From: Morinoia aosen
Taxonomy: Eukaryota; Arthropoda; Malacostraca; Amphipoda; Talitridae
NCBI GenBank assembly: GCA_030386875.1
Contig: CM059572.1
Coordinates: 41,580,232 to 41,644,231, forward strand
Reading direction: 5' to 3'
DNA length: 64,000 nt
Shown: positions 1 to 12,992 of the stretch, piece by piece
How the letters are laid out: every line of letters begins with the position of its first letter
Numbering within the stretch: position 1 is the stretch's first letter
Notes under the pieces: generated by a model
What the model saw: only the letters and a program-made list of their open reading frames with translations
Databases searched by the model: none
Told to the model about the DNA's origin: nothing
Program-made: the position numbers and the translations under genes

Positions 1-140
1 GACTACGGAATTTGTTATGGTTGAGTCAAAACGTTTTTTCCCCTCTTGCAGTACCTGTACATAGCAAGAATGTGTGTAGGGCAAAATTTTGAACTATTTT
101 GCGTTTGTAAACGGTACATTCGGCTGTGTGAGCTCCCCTG

Positions 141-322
141 CGGAACTTAAGTGTGGTACCGGAATGAGGCACTGGAGTATGGTATTGGAATGTGGTGCCA
201 GATAGTAGTACCGGAATGCGGTACCCGAATGTGGCATCGGAGTGCAGTGCTAGAGTGTGATGCCGGAATGGGGTACCGGAACGATGTGCCAGAGTGAAGT
301 ACCAGAATGTGGTGCCGGAATT
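141..322. repeat. Degenerate minisatellite, about 15-bp unit
   Basis: About a dozen diverged copies of a unit resembling GGTACCGGAATGTGG. The minus-strand open frame across it only reflects a period divisible by 3. The sequence after it, to about 360, is not repetitive. Confidence 0.75.
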
Positions 323-3300
323 CAGTTGCAAAATATGACGAGGCAGTGGTCGAGGTCGCGTAGTATCAAAAGAGTCGGAAATGAGATCATGTTACCAGAA
401 TGTGTCAAGTAATTTATCCCTGAAAATGTTACTGAACCCAAATGTTTGGGAAAGTATTCTTCAAATTATAAACAATGGCACTGTGAGGAAGGCTTGCGGC
501 TTTTCCCTTGTTACGAAGCGCAATCAATGCAGTTTTTGGTGCACTGTCGACAAGAAATTTTTTGCAGTGCGAGCTTAAACGCACGCAATAGGACTACCCA
601 GTTATTGTTCTCATTTTCACGAAAATTTGAAAACTTGAATTGGCTTCATTAAACAGGATATTGAACTTCAGCTCAGCCAGCCGCTGTGTTAAAGGGTTTA
701 ACAAAATATTTCACGTTTAATATCTTTTAAGTCTCTAAATTTTCTTCATGTACTTCGTGTCCCCACCATGTTTTACGTGCGAATATATTTTAATTCACTA
801 AAATTTTATTTTAATTAGTTACAAGTTTCTTTAGACGTTTTTATGAGGTTTATTTCTCATTACTAATATACAGAGAAAGTATAAGTTTAAGCTAACTATT
901 TCCCATATTCGGTTTAAATTTATTTTGTGCAACAAAAAAATGAATGGCGAGATCGTTAAAGCACTCTTAAATTGGATTTTTTCAATTCATTTTCTATTGT
1001 GATTTTTGCTCATTGTGTTTACGATGCTCATCGTCGCTGCAAATATTTTAATGAAGAGCAATAAACTTTAAAAAAGCGTCTCTGCATAGGGTTAGTCATC
1101 TGCTAAAAAACAGAGCATCTTCAATAGTGATACTTTACTACGAAAAAGTATAAATGAACTGCCTCGTTTGCGCAAGGAATCTCCCCATTCAAAATGAAGA
1201 AACCACGTTGGTAACAAGGCTCATATGAATTATTATTATTTAGGAGTTGTTTCGTCTAGTTTCAGAAGCAGTAACTCACATGTGCCTTACCTCTCTTCAA
1301 ATCCTATTACGCAATGGCAATTATTTTCGAGCCCATCCACAGTTCATTGGTTGTGATCGTGTGCCACCACTGGCACTCAGACTATAAACCCAATATTATC
1401 AGTCCCCACTGGGTACAAAATTCAGGTGTACGTAAATAAAAAAATTTCTACTGAAAGAACGAGGCTTCCGTCAATAAAGCTAATCAAACAAAGGGAGTCC
1501 ATAACACAAAAACGGCGTTTGTTTCTTGACTCAAGAACTGGTAAGAAGTTAAGGAGATGAAGGAGCTATTTTAAACCACAACTTAAGAACCTCAACAGCT
1601 CAAGTTGAACCTCAACGGCTTAAGTTGAAATGGAAATCAGACTCGTGAAAAATTTAAAATCAACGTAGAAAATCTGTTACGGCGCTCGACAATAGAACTA
1701 AGCGGTGTTTCGCTTCAGGCAGCGTCAAAAGTTGAGATAAAGCCTACTTTAATTAGTCCAGTATTTTCTTGACAGCATTCAAAGTTCATTTAATCCATTA
1801 AGACTTGGAGGAGCAGAGCATCCGAGTGTGCCGGAAGGGAGTAATTTTTCTTGCAGCAGTCGCGTCGTGTGATGAGGAATTACTTCCGACAGATGGCGAA
1901 ATTCTAAATTACTTGTGAGACAACTCCTGATGAGCCGCGACAGTTTCTGGAGCCCAGAGCGTTAAGCAACTGTTCGTCGTCTTTTTTTTCACGACCAGCC
2001 TGGTGATATTCTACATGTGATCTAGTGATACATTAATTATTTGGTAATGATAAGCATTTAAGGCGTAAATGCAGTCAATTTCAAACAAAAATAATTTTTT
2101 GGTTCCACGAAATGGGCCACAATCTTCTAATAAGAGAAAAAGGGTTCTACAGGAAACTTTCTAGACGACTCTATTTTACAATCGTATTTTTTCTCGCAGT
2201 GACTTTTCAGCTTTCAAATGCAAGAAAAAAACATCCCGTCGTATTGAGGAGCAGGGTTTCCATAGACCCTCTTGCATCCGTCTTTTACGTGCTCTACATT
2301 CCCAAAGGAGCTGCGTACTCTGAAAAAAGCGATGCAGTAACGGGGATTTGAACCATGCATCTTCTCGTCAAAAGTGCAATGTTCTTCCTGTGCGTCACTA
2401 AGTGTTAAGAATCTTGAAACCTACTTGATGGTAAATAAACGGTTGACCTGAACTTTAACGTTAACTTGTTCAATAAAAGCCATTTTTAAATACATTTTAA
2501 GAATTTTTTTTCAGGACTATCGAAAAACACCATTCATTATTAAGTGAGGCATGCACTATTCCCTCAACAGGTATGCAATACTAGTCATTGGGACCATCAA
2601 CACTTCGTAATTTTTTAAATACACTACGTTATTAAGTACAACCAAGCACAAACACATTTTATGAACTTAAACATGTAAGAATTCTTAAATTTTGTATTGT
2701 TGGTTGGGCAAAGCCAGGAGGATTTGCTGCTTGTTACGATCTGGGGAAGGTTTTGCTCTGCCTCGCCGACGACGGCCTTTAAATTTGGGAGTCATGAAGC
2801 GCTTGTTGGTGATCCTTTGATCGATGCTGAATGATGAATGAATTGTCAGTGATGAGCTCGTTAGCCATGCACAAGCTCGATACAAAGTCGACTAACCTCG
2901 CTAGGGCGGTCAGTGTAAATCTGCTTGGACTTGCAGAGATGTATTTTTGCCAACCGGGGCTAAATTTATAAATGCTGACATCGTCTTGTCACGTGTCGTC
3001 AAATATTAGGTCGACTACCGGTGTAACAAATCTGTCAAAGATACGAACGCGTACGTCATTCGAAATAAGGAAAATCAGCACCCTAGTGTTCTACAAGGTT
3101 TGTCACCATAGCGGTACTATCGGCACCGAAAGTTCTCCTGTCGACAAGACTACGCCACGGATCATCATTTCTGACTCATATTTTCACGTTTGAAATTTTT
3201 AAAAAAAATCCAAGCGACAGCAAAAGAATGTTTGAAGCTCAATGTTTCCTGTGAATGAAATTGTTTCATTTTCACAATATTTTCACCACACGTTTTTTTT

Positions 3301-4537
3301 GGAGGAGGCCACTGAGTATAATTTAACTTTAGCACCTACTTTGAACACAGATGTTTAATGAGGTAGTGTATAACAATAATTGAACCAGTGTTATAATGAA
3401 TGTCGTTTACGAAGTCATTTTATCTTAAAAAATGAGGAAGTTGATTTGGAGAATATTTTTTTCGATGAAAATAGCTCTATATTCCGTTAAATAATATAAT
3501 TTAATGGAATTTAGTAACTTTGTATCAGAAAGTCAAGAACTTTTCGAAGACATCAAAGTATTTTATTTGAGAAAGTGATATTTTCAGAGGAATTTCATTT
3601 AGCTGTCAAAAGCCGTAAAGAATTTCAAGTGCATAAAAGCACTAATGCGATAGAATTTTTCAAAGCCAACCCCTTCAGCCGCTGGGCACAGGCGCACCCA
3701 AGAAGTCCAGTGCTGCAGCTCCGCTGATGTGGCCAACATTCTCTCACTTCACAATTTCACTTCTTGACGACATTTTATAGTCTTCACTTAAATAGTTCGT
3801 CGTTTTCATTGTAGAATAAAAGAACTTGACTAAACATAATTTATCAAAAACATCGCTGACATGTTTGTAAGTCGATCCAGACTGGTTCTGAAATGTCAGC
3901 GAGTTGCCATAAGAAATTCCACAATAATTATCAATAAAAGATTTGTGTGAATGTAAAACGTTCGGTATGAGTAAAGGACGCCAAGGAAATTTTCAAATCG
4001 GGTTAGATGCACTGCAAGTATTCACGTGGAAGCGGATAACAAACTAAAAATTCGTGCAACGAGCACTGCGTTAATCTGATTGTAACTCTTTTACTCTACT
4101 AAATTAACGAAATGCATCTCAAATACGTGCCTCTGAATTTATTTGAATTCTATTAAGCATCGATCTTTCGATTGTTCATACTCATTACACGGATTATACA
4201 AGTTCCACATCCACATCATGGGCATTAGGGCATTCTAGATAATTTACTTTTTGTTACCATAAGTACAAGTTCAGCAAAATAATTTAGAAAGAAAAAAATT
4301 AGCTGGATCTTTCAGCTACAAACGAATATTACAAATCTTTCATCCTCCTCGAAAAAAATAAGTAAATTTTTTCAAGCCTTCGTATACAACCAAAAATTTT
4401 TAAACCAATCGTTTATATGCCATCCATTTAATATGCGTTCACGCTTGCTACGCACATCTCACCAACAAAGTAATTTTTTACAGCCGAACAATAAGTTATT
4501 TAATTTTCAGTGTCGAAATAAGAAAGAACAGGCTCAC
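323..4537. other. No gene recognised (probable cyclase intron 3)
   Basis: AT-rich sequence downstream, in minus-strand terms, of the cyclase exon that ends at 4538. I looked on the minus strand for the missing TM6 and catalytic exons and saw none. Two GC-richer patches (about 1800-1980 and 3660-3730) and a basic minus-strand open frame at 2885-2685 (GRRRRGR core) matched nothing I recognise. Confidence 0.5.
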
Positions 4538-5038
4538 CTCACTGGTGCTCCACGCTACAGACGAAGCCAGAACCACGGGATCATCTCCAGCAGCTGTAAA
4601 ATTTTCAGAACTTTCATTGTTCCACTCACTCCTCACGAATTCTTGAGTTCTCTCGTCACTACCACCATCACCGGCCAAAAGCTCGCCATTTGTCCTGAAA
4701 AACACATCACTGAACACACCGTCACTGCTGTTCACACTGCTGTTCAGAGTTTCGCTGTAGTTGAACTCTGCGCCGCGCTGGACAGACCAGACGTAATCGC
4801 CCAACATTCTCGGGACGCACGGCAGAAAACTGCTGAAGGCAGACAGCGCTCCTGCGAGTCTCCTGTCCACCGTGAGGGTGGTGTGGATGACGACGATGAA
4901 GAGGGCTGTGGGCGTGACCAAGTGGGCGCGAGTGGCCGCAGGAGGATGCAGCAGGCCTATCGTCAGGATCAGCGAGAATGTGAGCAGCCAAAACGTCACC
5001 CCCACCGGCGTGCTCAGCGCCTCGTTGCTTTCTGCTAC
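4538..5038 (-). CDS. Adenylyl cyclase membrane domain, exon with TM3-TM5 and a glycosylated loop
   Basis: This 167-codon internal exon is in phase 0 at both ends. The acceptor is TTTTTTGCAG before GTAGCAGAA and the donor is GAG followed by GTGAGCC. It begins with a short cytosolic loop, then a TM3-like helix (FWLLTFSLILTIGLL), a TM4-like helix (TALFIVVIHTTLTV), a basic DRR turn and a TM5-like helix (LAGALSAFSSFLPCV). The helix-turn-helix pattern with the R-x-LA motif fits TM4-TM5 of membrane-bound adenylyl cyclases, which make cAMP from ATP at the plasma membrane. About 85 residues follow, acidic and Ser/Asn-rich, with five N-x-S/T sequons (NYS, NSS, NSS, NES, NFT). This is where cyclases have an extracellular TM5-TM6 loop, usually shorter. 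Exon GC content is far above the flanks. TM6 and the catalytic domains are not in the window. A multi-pass chemoreceptor is a less likely alternative. Confidence 0.6.
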
Positions 5039-8000
5039 CTGCAAAAAATTGAATTTTTGTGGTTGATTGCTATTTTTTTGGTGTTGCACTGAGGTTATCT
5101 GAGAGTGAGAGGCGTTACGAAATGGCGTTAGATGGCTCCTGGAAAATTCAACTGGTTGTGGGAGGCATTCGAATAAAAGTAGATTCAATACAAGTTTTCT
5201 TGTATTCCGTTCAGTGAGAGATGATCACATGTCTTAAAAATAATGAACCCCTATAAAATTCCAACAAATTTGAAGTATGTAAAAATGACAATAAAAAATG
5301 CTAAATCCTTTCTTTTTGTCGTGTTGTTCTCAAGTTTTGCCAAAATATCATTAGCGCTCAAAAACTAGAAACATGTATAGTTTGCCTGCTTGTACTTCCA
5401 ACTGATTTACCTCAATTCTATTTCTGTGATTTCTAGGTGCCCGCATTGGAATATTCGATTTTGATCTATTTTACTTCCATTTTATATACAATAAACAACA
5501 TTTAATTGATGATTTCCCTCAATTAATCAAGCTGAGACTATTTTATCACATTAGCTAATGCAACTAATCCAGTTACAATCATGGCCCAGTATCGTGGGTA
5601 CTTAACCTTGTGACTTTTATGCATTAGATTTAGTTCCTCATATTCAACTTGATTGAGAGCGAAATGAGCTTTACTGACCTAGTACTTCCCTCTGCTGAGT
5701 TGAATATAAACTCAGAAAATTCTCGGAAAAGTGAAGCGAAAACCTCGAAGTTAAAATTTACAAATAAAAAGCAAAACAACACCGACCTTAGGAGCCCGGC
5801 AGCAGTAGACTCATTCCAAAGTCAATCAATCAAATCGACGTATTATGTTCTATTTTTCATTCATACAATGTAGAAAAAATTTTGAAGTATGACACGACAC
5901 AGTATACAACATCGATACACAAAGCGCTCAGCGTGAACACATTAAAAAAAAGTTGCCACTGCTGCGGAAGCTCAAAAATATAAAACATCAACCTATACGT
6001 CTAAAGAACAGCCAAACTGACCCAATTGGAAAATGTTTTTATTTTTAAAGTGAAGAAGAGAATCCAAAATTAAGGAAGAAAGGACGAGCAAACAATTTTA
6101 TTAACTCCTCAGAAAATAATAAAATGTTGAAGACAAAACAGAATGCACGGGACGTAAACGATTAGTTGTAGTGAAGGTAAGGCTATTGCAGGCTTTATAA
6201 ATAAAACTAGTAGAAAATAGGAGGATTACAGTTAGTTTGGATGTAAAGAGACTAAGTGTGAAAGGAAGAAGGGAAATAAAAGCTGAAAGAAAGAAATTGC
6301 CCCTAGAAGGGTATGCAGTTGCCATGTGAGGAAAGGATTACGCTTTATTTTATATGCAGTTATTTCCTCTCACCCTTTTTTAAAGTTTCAACGTAGATTT
6401 TTATTCGAATATTAAAAATCCTATTGAAAAATACTCTGGTAACGAATAAACTGAGGAGTTGAACTATAGCGAATGTGGAATAAAGTGAAACCTTCAGATT
6501 CATTTAAATAACGAATCAGAAAACTTTCTCTACTCGGTAGGAAATTCAGGTACAAAAACATTAATTTCTGTTCTCTGGCTGGCGATCCATGTAAGATGGC
6601 TTTTAACTAGTATTTTTCCTTACTACCATCGCTTCAATTGCATACATTTCTATTTTTCAATCCCTATTACACGAATAATTTCAATACAGTAACCTCAATT
6701 AGATATTTCCAGCACAAATACGTGAAGTATTTGTAGGTATAACAGCTCCTATCGTAAACCAGTTTGGTTTACTCTGCGATTCAGTGTGTAAGTCATTTAT
6801 AACAATGCTATTTTGCGACTACAACAGTGTTTGTTTTATTTATAGGTATCGCTGTAAATTATTTCTGACATCAACGGTGTTTGTTTTACCTATAAGTGTG
6901 GTCATCAACTATTTTGGGGTATTTTCATGTAAATTTATCGGTTCCTTTAACATAAAGACATGATCGGCTACTCTATGTGCCTTTATGCGACCATGTTTGC
7001 CGGAGAAAATATATGGAGCTTGTTTCAAATCCTTGGCCAGAGTGTTTTCTTTGTTCAAGAATTACGCGTTTGAGAAATCTTTATGACTCCCTCCCTCTTC
7101 AAACCTATAAATCAGATCCCGTAAGCATTCCCCCTATTTGATCGTCAGTGATTTTAATCTACGACGAGTGTAGGAAAGGCTGATGATAAAATGCACTTAA
7201 AGTTAACGTGAGCTTTTAAATAAAAATGCCATATTTTGAGATGCAAGGATAAATTTCAATGAAAAGAGCAGATAATATATTAGAACGTGGACCATGAAAG
7301 CTATCGCGCTGGCACTCCATCGAGTCATTGGAGAAACATAGCTACGTTGATGGCTAACACTAGAAACAGCTAGATACTTAAAGTGTAATCCTCTTGAAAA
7401 AGGAAGTCAAATCACGCCAACAGAACGATTGAAATTAAAACGTAGACTCCCTGGAAATTTAATTGCATCAAAAGTTCTCTGAAAATCAAGACAACTCTTA
7501 ACATCAAGAGATAAAGCATTATTTTCGGGGACTAATCATAACTTTTAAGAAAGACCAGTCAGTTCGTTAAAATAACGGCACATTTATTCATTAGGAGCCT
7601 ATTGTGATCACTACATTGTTTTAACGTTTCACTGTGGCAATGTTTACAGTGTGGCAATACTCCCACTGTGGCGATGCTCATAATAAAGCCATATCTCAAT
7701 CCAGGACTCGCAAGTAAGCTTTTGTTATAGAATATTTTCACTTAAATAACATCAGAACATCAAAGCTATCACAAAATTAACTTCTGTTTCCCTACCTTTT
7801 GGTCGATCGCATGTGCAACATTGCTCCTCCAGTGCATAGTTCTGGTGAGCCAGTTTTGAGGATCCAAATTTAAAGAAAATACCTCGTGCGTAAAAGCTGA
7901 ATTTGACCAACCATTATTTTCCTAGTGAATTCCTTTGATCTTAAGCTATAACACAATGTACCCGTCTCCCCGTGGTTCCAAGATGGCTTCAATTCTTCGT

Positions 8001-9873
8001 ATCTCTTCCGACAATTCTAATTGAGCTCGTTTTTAAGAAAAGTTTAGTCAAATAGTCACTTTTTTAGTCTCGGAATGCAATTTTTCGCTTCCTTCAGTAA
8101 GTTGGCAACTCTTAAAGATGAACCATGATGCAATTTTCCCGCTAACTGTTGTCTTTGGATGAGTTTTCATACTGTATACTTCACAGAAAAGAAGCCATCG
8201 TATTAAACCTGCTCAGAATGTGATCATAATGTCCCACACCCCAGAAATGAGAGAAAATTCATCAACTTCGCGTTATCGTTGCAGGACGAAGTGATTTCGA
8301 GAACGCCAGGCTCCTGAGATTTGGTCAAAGTTCTCTTTTCGAATCCGCTCAAGTCTGTCGCAACAGATAAGGGATTCCCCGATAATTAAATCGGCTTATT
8401 GGAACACAGGACAAAACTCGGAATTTGTGATTAGCTGAGATCCTGAAGACAAATACCTCTCATCCAGCGTCCTAGACCCGGAACAAGTTTCACTTGGTCA
8501 TGTTTGTCTTAACTTTTGCATGACGATAGCCCTCAAACGATCCTAATTAAATCAAGATCCAGACGGATATCTAAGGTCGATTGCTTTGGAATGTCACAGT
8601 TTTTGGCGCTCATGCTTGGTGAACCATGACTTTGCGTATTCTAGGAAGAATCAAAACATTTATAACATTTTTAACAATATTAGACGCAGAATAAAATGAG
8701 TGAATGAATGTAACGTGAAGTAATATAAATGAATGGAAAAGTTTTGATTGCTAATTTAATAGACGCATCACTTTAGGGAAATATTGGCGTGTCCACGGTT
8801 TGTTTATGGGAAGCATCTAAGAGGAGATCTAACGTCTCTTACTGTGTGGATAAAGCACAATGTTTCACCACTTAATACATGGTATTCAGGTTTATAACAA
8901 AATTTCATAGAGATCCCCTCGCATTAGGAATGAAATTTTGGGAAAAAATTTTTAAACATTCCCATAATTATCCAGTAAGACGCGAGTACGCTGCAGTGAG
9001 TGTCAGAACTTAGCAAGCAGTGCACGTTTAGAGCCGTCGGTTGCTTTCATACGCCGAGAATAAATCAGAATCTACCAATCAAGCGTTTCCTAAAAACCCT
9101 CATAATACACTTTTATTTGCCTGAAGTTCTCTCGACATAGACTGCAGTTTTAGAAACTTCTGAATTTTTCGATATGCATACTTCAAATTCAGAAACTTTG
9201 AAATGTTGAAATTGAAATTAATTGAATGCCACTAAGTGCATGTATTTCGCTTACAAAATGAAACTCCTTTTTGCTCCATCAACAGTCTATTCCTTATTCA
9301 TTCGTGCATTACCATAGGTTTTTCATAACGGGAAAATGTATACCAAAAAGTAAATTTTCCCGCTGCTCCCCAATTCACTTTATTTTAATTCGATTTAATC
9401 ACATGATAGACTACGCATTAATACAGCGCATGACGTTTATTGCACATCAATGGCTGCAGAAATCTGCTATGGCCGCAGAAATATTGCATATCAATGGCTG
9501 TTCATACCACACATTACGCATATTGCATATCAATATCCGCAGAAATGAAAACAACAGTGGTTCTGGTTGCGACGGATATGAAGTCTACTTGCTGGAAACT
9601 CAAAACAAAAGCAAAACAATAACATCTGGAGTGCTTGTCATTCGAATTTAAGAGCTAATTTCACCTCAGCTTATACACCGGAGAAATAATTGAGAGCTGA
9701 ATATGAAAGGACCGCCGTCAGTAAACAATCTCAGAAGACGAGGTTGATGCTTATTTCCTTATGCAAATACATGATCTGCACAGAAGACGGAAGTTGTTTG
9801 TCGACCTCTTAGCGTTCATTTATAATTCCCTTAGAAACGAAGATTTATCGCTATGACGTCCCAGTAGCGTCAA
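5039..9873. other. AT-rich intron-like sequence, no gene seen
   Basis: This is the left half of the roughly 9.3-kb interval between two cyclase exons. Open frames are short and have no recognisable motifs. I saw no RNA gene and no strong tandem array. Exon spacing suggests it is cyclase intron 2. Confidence 0.5.
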
Positions 9874-10221
9874 CACTGGCATCATGACTCTGATGTGCCT
9901 TACTTGATCAGTGTGCTGCTCTGCAGTACACTGGCATCATGACTCTCATAAGCCCTACTTGATCAGTGTGCTGCACTCTGCAGTACACTGGCATCATGAC
10001 TCTGATGTGCCTTATTTGCTCAGTGGGCTGCTCTGCAGTACACTGGCATCATGACTCTGATGTGCCTTACTTGCTCAGTGTGCTGCTCTGCAGTACACTG
10101 GCATCACAGCTCTGATGTGCCTTACTTGATCAGTGTGCTGCTCTGTAGTACACTGGCATCATGACTCTGATGAGCCTTACTTGATCAGTGTGCTGCTCTG
10201 CAGTACACTGGCATCATGACT
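9874..10221. repeat. 55-bp minisatellite, about 6.3 copies
   Basis: Each unit begins CACTGGCATCATGACT and ends near CTGCTCTGCAGTA. Copies differ at a few positions, such as TTGATCAG versus TTGCTCAG. A further diverged unit piece (GGTACACTGGCATTATC) lies at about 10436-10453, beyond a retrotransposon fragment, so the array once extended to the right. Confidence 0.9.
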
Positions 10222-10227
10222 CCAATG

Positions 10228-10425
10228 TTTTAAACAACTTAAACAATTTATGCACCCCAAACGATAAAGATATAGATTGTTTCTGAGATTTAGTTCAATG
10301 GACACACTTGAGTATAGCTACCTGTGGGCCCGAATAAGCTCTAGGGCATCCTACCACTGACGCTATTCTAAGGTGTACAAGTATATTGAACCTAATTCAC
10401 TTAACCTAGTTGCCTTAATTGATAA
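10228..10425 (-). mobile_element. Truncated 3' end of the window's non-LTR retrotransposon, antisense
   Basis: The reverse complement matches the 3' untranslated region of the element at 24110-26748. Shared landmarks in order are AACTAGGTTAAGTGAA, GTACACC, TAGAATAGCGT, GTAGGATGCCCTAGA, TTATTCGGGCCCACAGG and TAGCTATACTCAA, then a diverged tail ending in TAAATTGTTTAAG. No coding part remains, which is the usual result of abortive target-primed reverse transcription. The fragment has minisatellite units on both sides, so it was inserted into the array. Confidence 0.8.
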
Positions 10426-10455
10426 ACTGTTGCTTCGGTACACTGGCATTATCAC

Positions 10456-12431
10456 AAAACAAAGGTTCTTCTGTCTTTTAATAGATCCTGAAGCTGAACT
10501 ACATTTCAGATCGATTTTAAATGATAACTTTGAAAATGTTATTCTCTTTTTGTTTTAATGAATTTTTACTTTCAATGTTACATGACAGTCAATTTGTGAT
10601 ATGAAAATGAATAAACATTACAAAACATCTCAAAAAACGCTGAGGATTGTTGAAGGAATTTTGAATACACCATTAATTTGTGCGTATTTCTGGAAGCAGT
10701 TATTTCCCACTGCAACAAAGAATTTTTTCTAGCTTCCAACTGAAAAATGATTGTTTCCATCCGTAATAATATTGCCTGCTCTTCCTTTAAATTTTTCACG
10801 TATTAGACGAGTTTTGTTCTTAAAGTATTTTCTCTTCCAGGACTCGTTTCTATGCTCGTAATTTTGAGGCAATAAAGCAAAACCAACGATTAAATTGGAG
10901 AAATTTAACAGATTTTGCGATTACTTCTCACACTCCTGAATTTTGTTTATCACAAAAACATAACGACTGGTATAAGTCCTTATATTGTGTATTTGAATTG
11001 TATATTCAATATTGTATTGTATATTGACTAGCTATCACTGCGCTGATGTCGAATATATTGATCATTCATCTAAGAGAAAACATATTTAATTTTTTTAAAT
11101 TACATCAGGCGGAAGCGCCTTGTGATGGCTTCAGAAACGTGAAGTTGGAAATTAATTTAATTGCGGTCTTGGCCATTTATTTAGAAAACTTGCAGCAGCA
11201 TTTTGATTTTTGAGCTGACCAAACATGAGCAGAATGGCCCCATAAATAACCACAAACCCTGAACAGATTTTTAGTAAAAATATGAATTTGAATGCAATGC
11301 TTTGCTGTCGTGCGCCCGGATTCATCTTTTGAGTCTCAAAATCCGTGTCTGGGTTTGTGTTTCCGTAGATTTTTATTTCTAAGCGGGGGTCTTGAGACCA
11401 ACGCTGGAAAAATCAAAAGCTGCACTCGTCGAGCTCTGCTAAGTCATGCCGGTTAAAACGTTCGGCAGTTTTTCAGCTGAAATCTTGAACCCTCGCTGGA
11501 ATATGTACCAGTTTTTGAGACGAATAAATGAACATTTCCAGGCATTTTTCACAGTCCTGCTCAAGGCTCAGGGCAAAGACCACGCCGCGCAAATTCTTCG
11601 GCGTTTCACCCGTTTTTGGAAAAAATCTTAGAAACTTGATGCAAAATTATTCGGTATTCTTCGTATAAAGTTTGTAGTATTGGAATTCCCACTATAATTT
11701 TTTTTCTTTACGGCTGGTTTCTTTCACATGCATCCGCGAAAAAAATTCCTAGAATCGTGATAACCTGTTTCGAACATAAGTTCTGTTAAAATACGTTTAC
11801 GTCGGTGTTGCTGCATGTACTCTGTAGTTAGAGTGACCTGACATGTTGGAGTGTATCTGTGCTGGCCGGTCTTAGCTCCACACATCCGCCTGGGCTATAG
11901 TGCTCGTGGGACGTGTGTTGTAGTATTACAAAATAGTGTGTATTAGATAGGACGTAGTGTGTATTAATTAGTGCGCATTAATTAAATACGCACTAATTAT
12001 ATTGGAGTGTAAGATTACTTTGAATATTAGGTTAGTGTGTATTAGATAGTGCGATAGCATTCCATACTAAATGGAAGGCAGTTTGAAAAGGCAGTTATAT
12101 CTCGTGAATACGAATATTATAAAAATAATGAGTTTTTCTGCGTTGAAGAATGTCTTTAAAAATCAAGTTACACCTCATTTGACATCGTTAATTCTTCGAG
12201 GTTGCGTAGTGTTTTTTTCTATGACATTAATTTTGCAAAATTTTATTTGTTCTTTTCATGAAGCATTATTTTTTTCTGTTCTATGAAGCGTTTTTCTATC
12301 TGCTTCAGATACAACTCCCAATCCTTTCTTACACTCAATGATCGGATCAATTTGTGAAGGTTTTATATAGTACAAATATTTCATCGCTGGTCCTTGTCTT
12401 AGTATTTATGTTGAGGCTCAACGTTAACTAA
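10456..12431. other. No gene recognised (intron-like)
   Basis: AT-rich sequence. The only local structure I noted is a 10-bp inverted repeat at 11966-11998. A plus-strand open frame at 11446-11631 has no recognisable domain and no codon pattern that would support it. Confidence 0.5.
11966..11998. repeat. Short inverted repeat (10-bp arms)
   Basis: AATTAGTGCG and CGCACTAATT are perfect reverse complements separated by 13 bases of AT-rich sequence. They sit in a stretch that repeats TAGTGTGTATTA. No function is visible. Confidence 0.6.
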
Positions 12432-12730
12432 TTTCTAAGTGATACAATGCGACAAAATGTTTCGTCGTTTTTAATTTATATTAAATGAAAAATGTTAAGC
12501 CGTTTTAAATTGATACAATATGAAAAAATTTGCAGTCGCTTTTAATTGATACTAAGTGAAAAAATGTTAAGTCGCTTTTAATTGATACTAAGTGAAAAAA
12601 TATTAAGTCGCTTTTAATTGATACTAAGTGAAAAAATGTTAAGTCGTTTTTAATTGATGATGGAAAAATGTTGAGACGTTTTTAATTGATAATGGAAATA
12701 TGTCCAGTTGTTTTTCATTATTTCTAAATA
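12432..12730. repeat. About 37-bp tandem array
   Basis: Roughly eight copies of a unit like TTTTAATTGATACTAAGTG plus AAAAAATGTTAAGTCGC. The three central copies are nearly identical and the outer ones are diverged or shortened. It lies just beyond the donor side of the exon-like block at 12764-12892. Confidence 0.85.
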
Positions 12731-12763
12731 AAAAATATTGCGCTAAAACTTATTTTCCCTCAC

Positions 12764-12892
12764 TTGGGCGCATGCGCATTCGAACGCTCTCTGCCGACTC
12801 CATAACACGACGTCTTCTTTAAGATCGACGTTCATATATTCAACGCAACGCAGCTCTACTCGCTGCGATAATTTCGCTGGAGAACTCAACGG
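12764..12892 (-). CDS. Candidate internal exon, phase 0/0, unassigned
   Basis: A 43-codon block that is GC-rich against AT-rich flanks, with a plausible acceptor (ACATTCCAG) and a donor CAA then GTGAGG. The product is hydrophilic, with LRCVEYMNVDLKED in the middle and ECACAQ at the end; an internal AG would give a shorter phase-0 version. It sits on the same strand between two cyclase exons, but TM2-TM3 spacing is already normal without it. It is therefore either an alternative cassette, part of another gene, or not an exon. Confidence 0.3.
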
Positions 12893-12992
12893 CTGGAATG
12901 TTGTCCGGGGTACGAAAATAGTATTGCAGTTTAAAATATATTTGAATAAAACGGGGTCTGGAGGAAAGACGGGTACTTCATTTAATTTTGAT

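Noticed and set aside
3660-3730. tRNA or SINE head
   Set aside because: A GC-rich patch, but I could not fold a cloverleaf or find a convincing internal promoter pair.
4433-5092. 219-codon plus-strand frame
   Set aside because: Exact antisense of the cyclase exon at 4538-5038; GC-rich coding sequence often leaves the opposite strand open.
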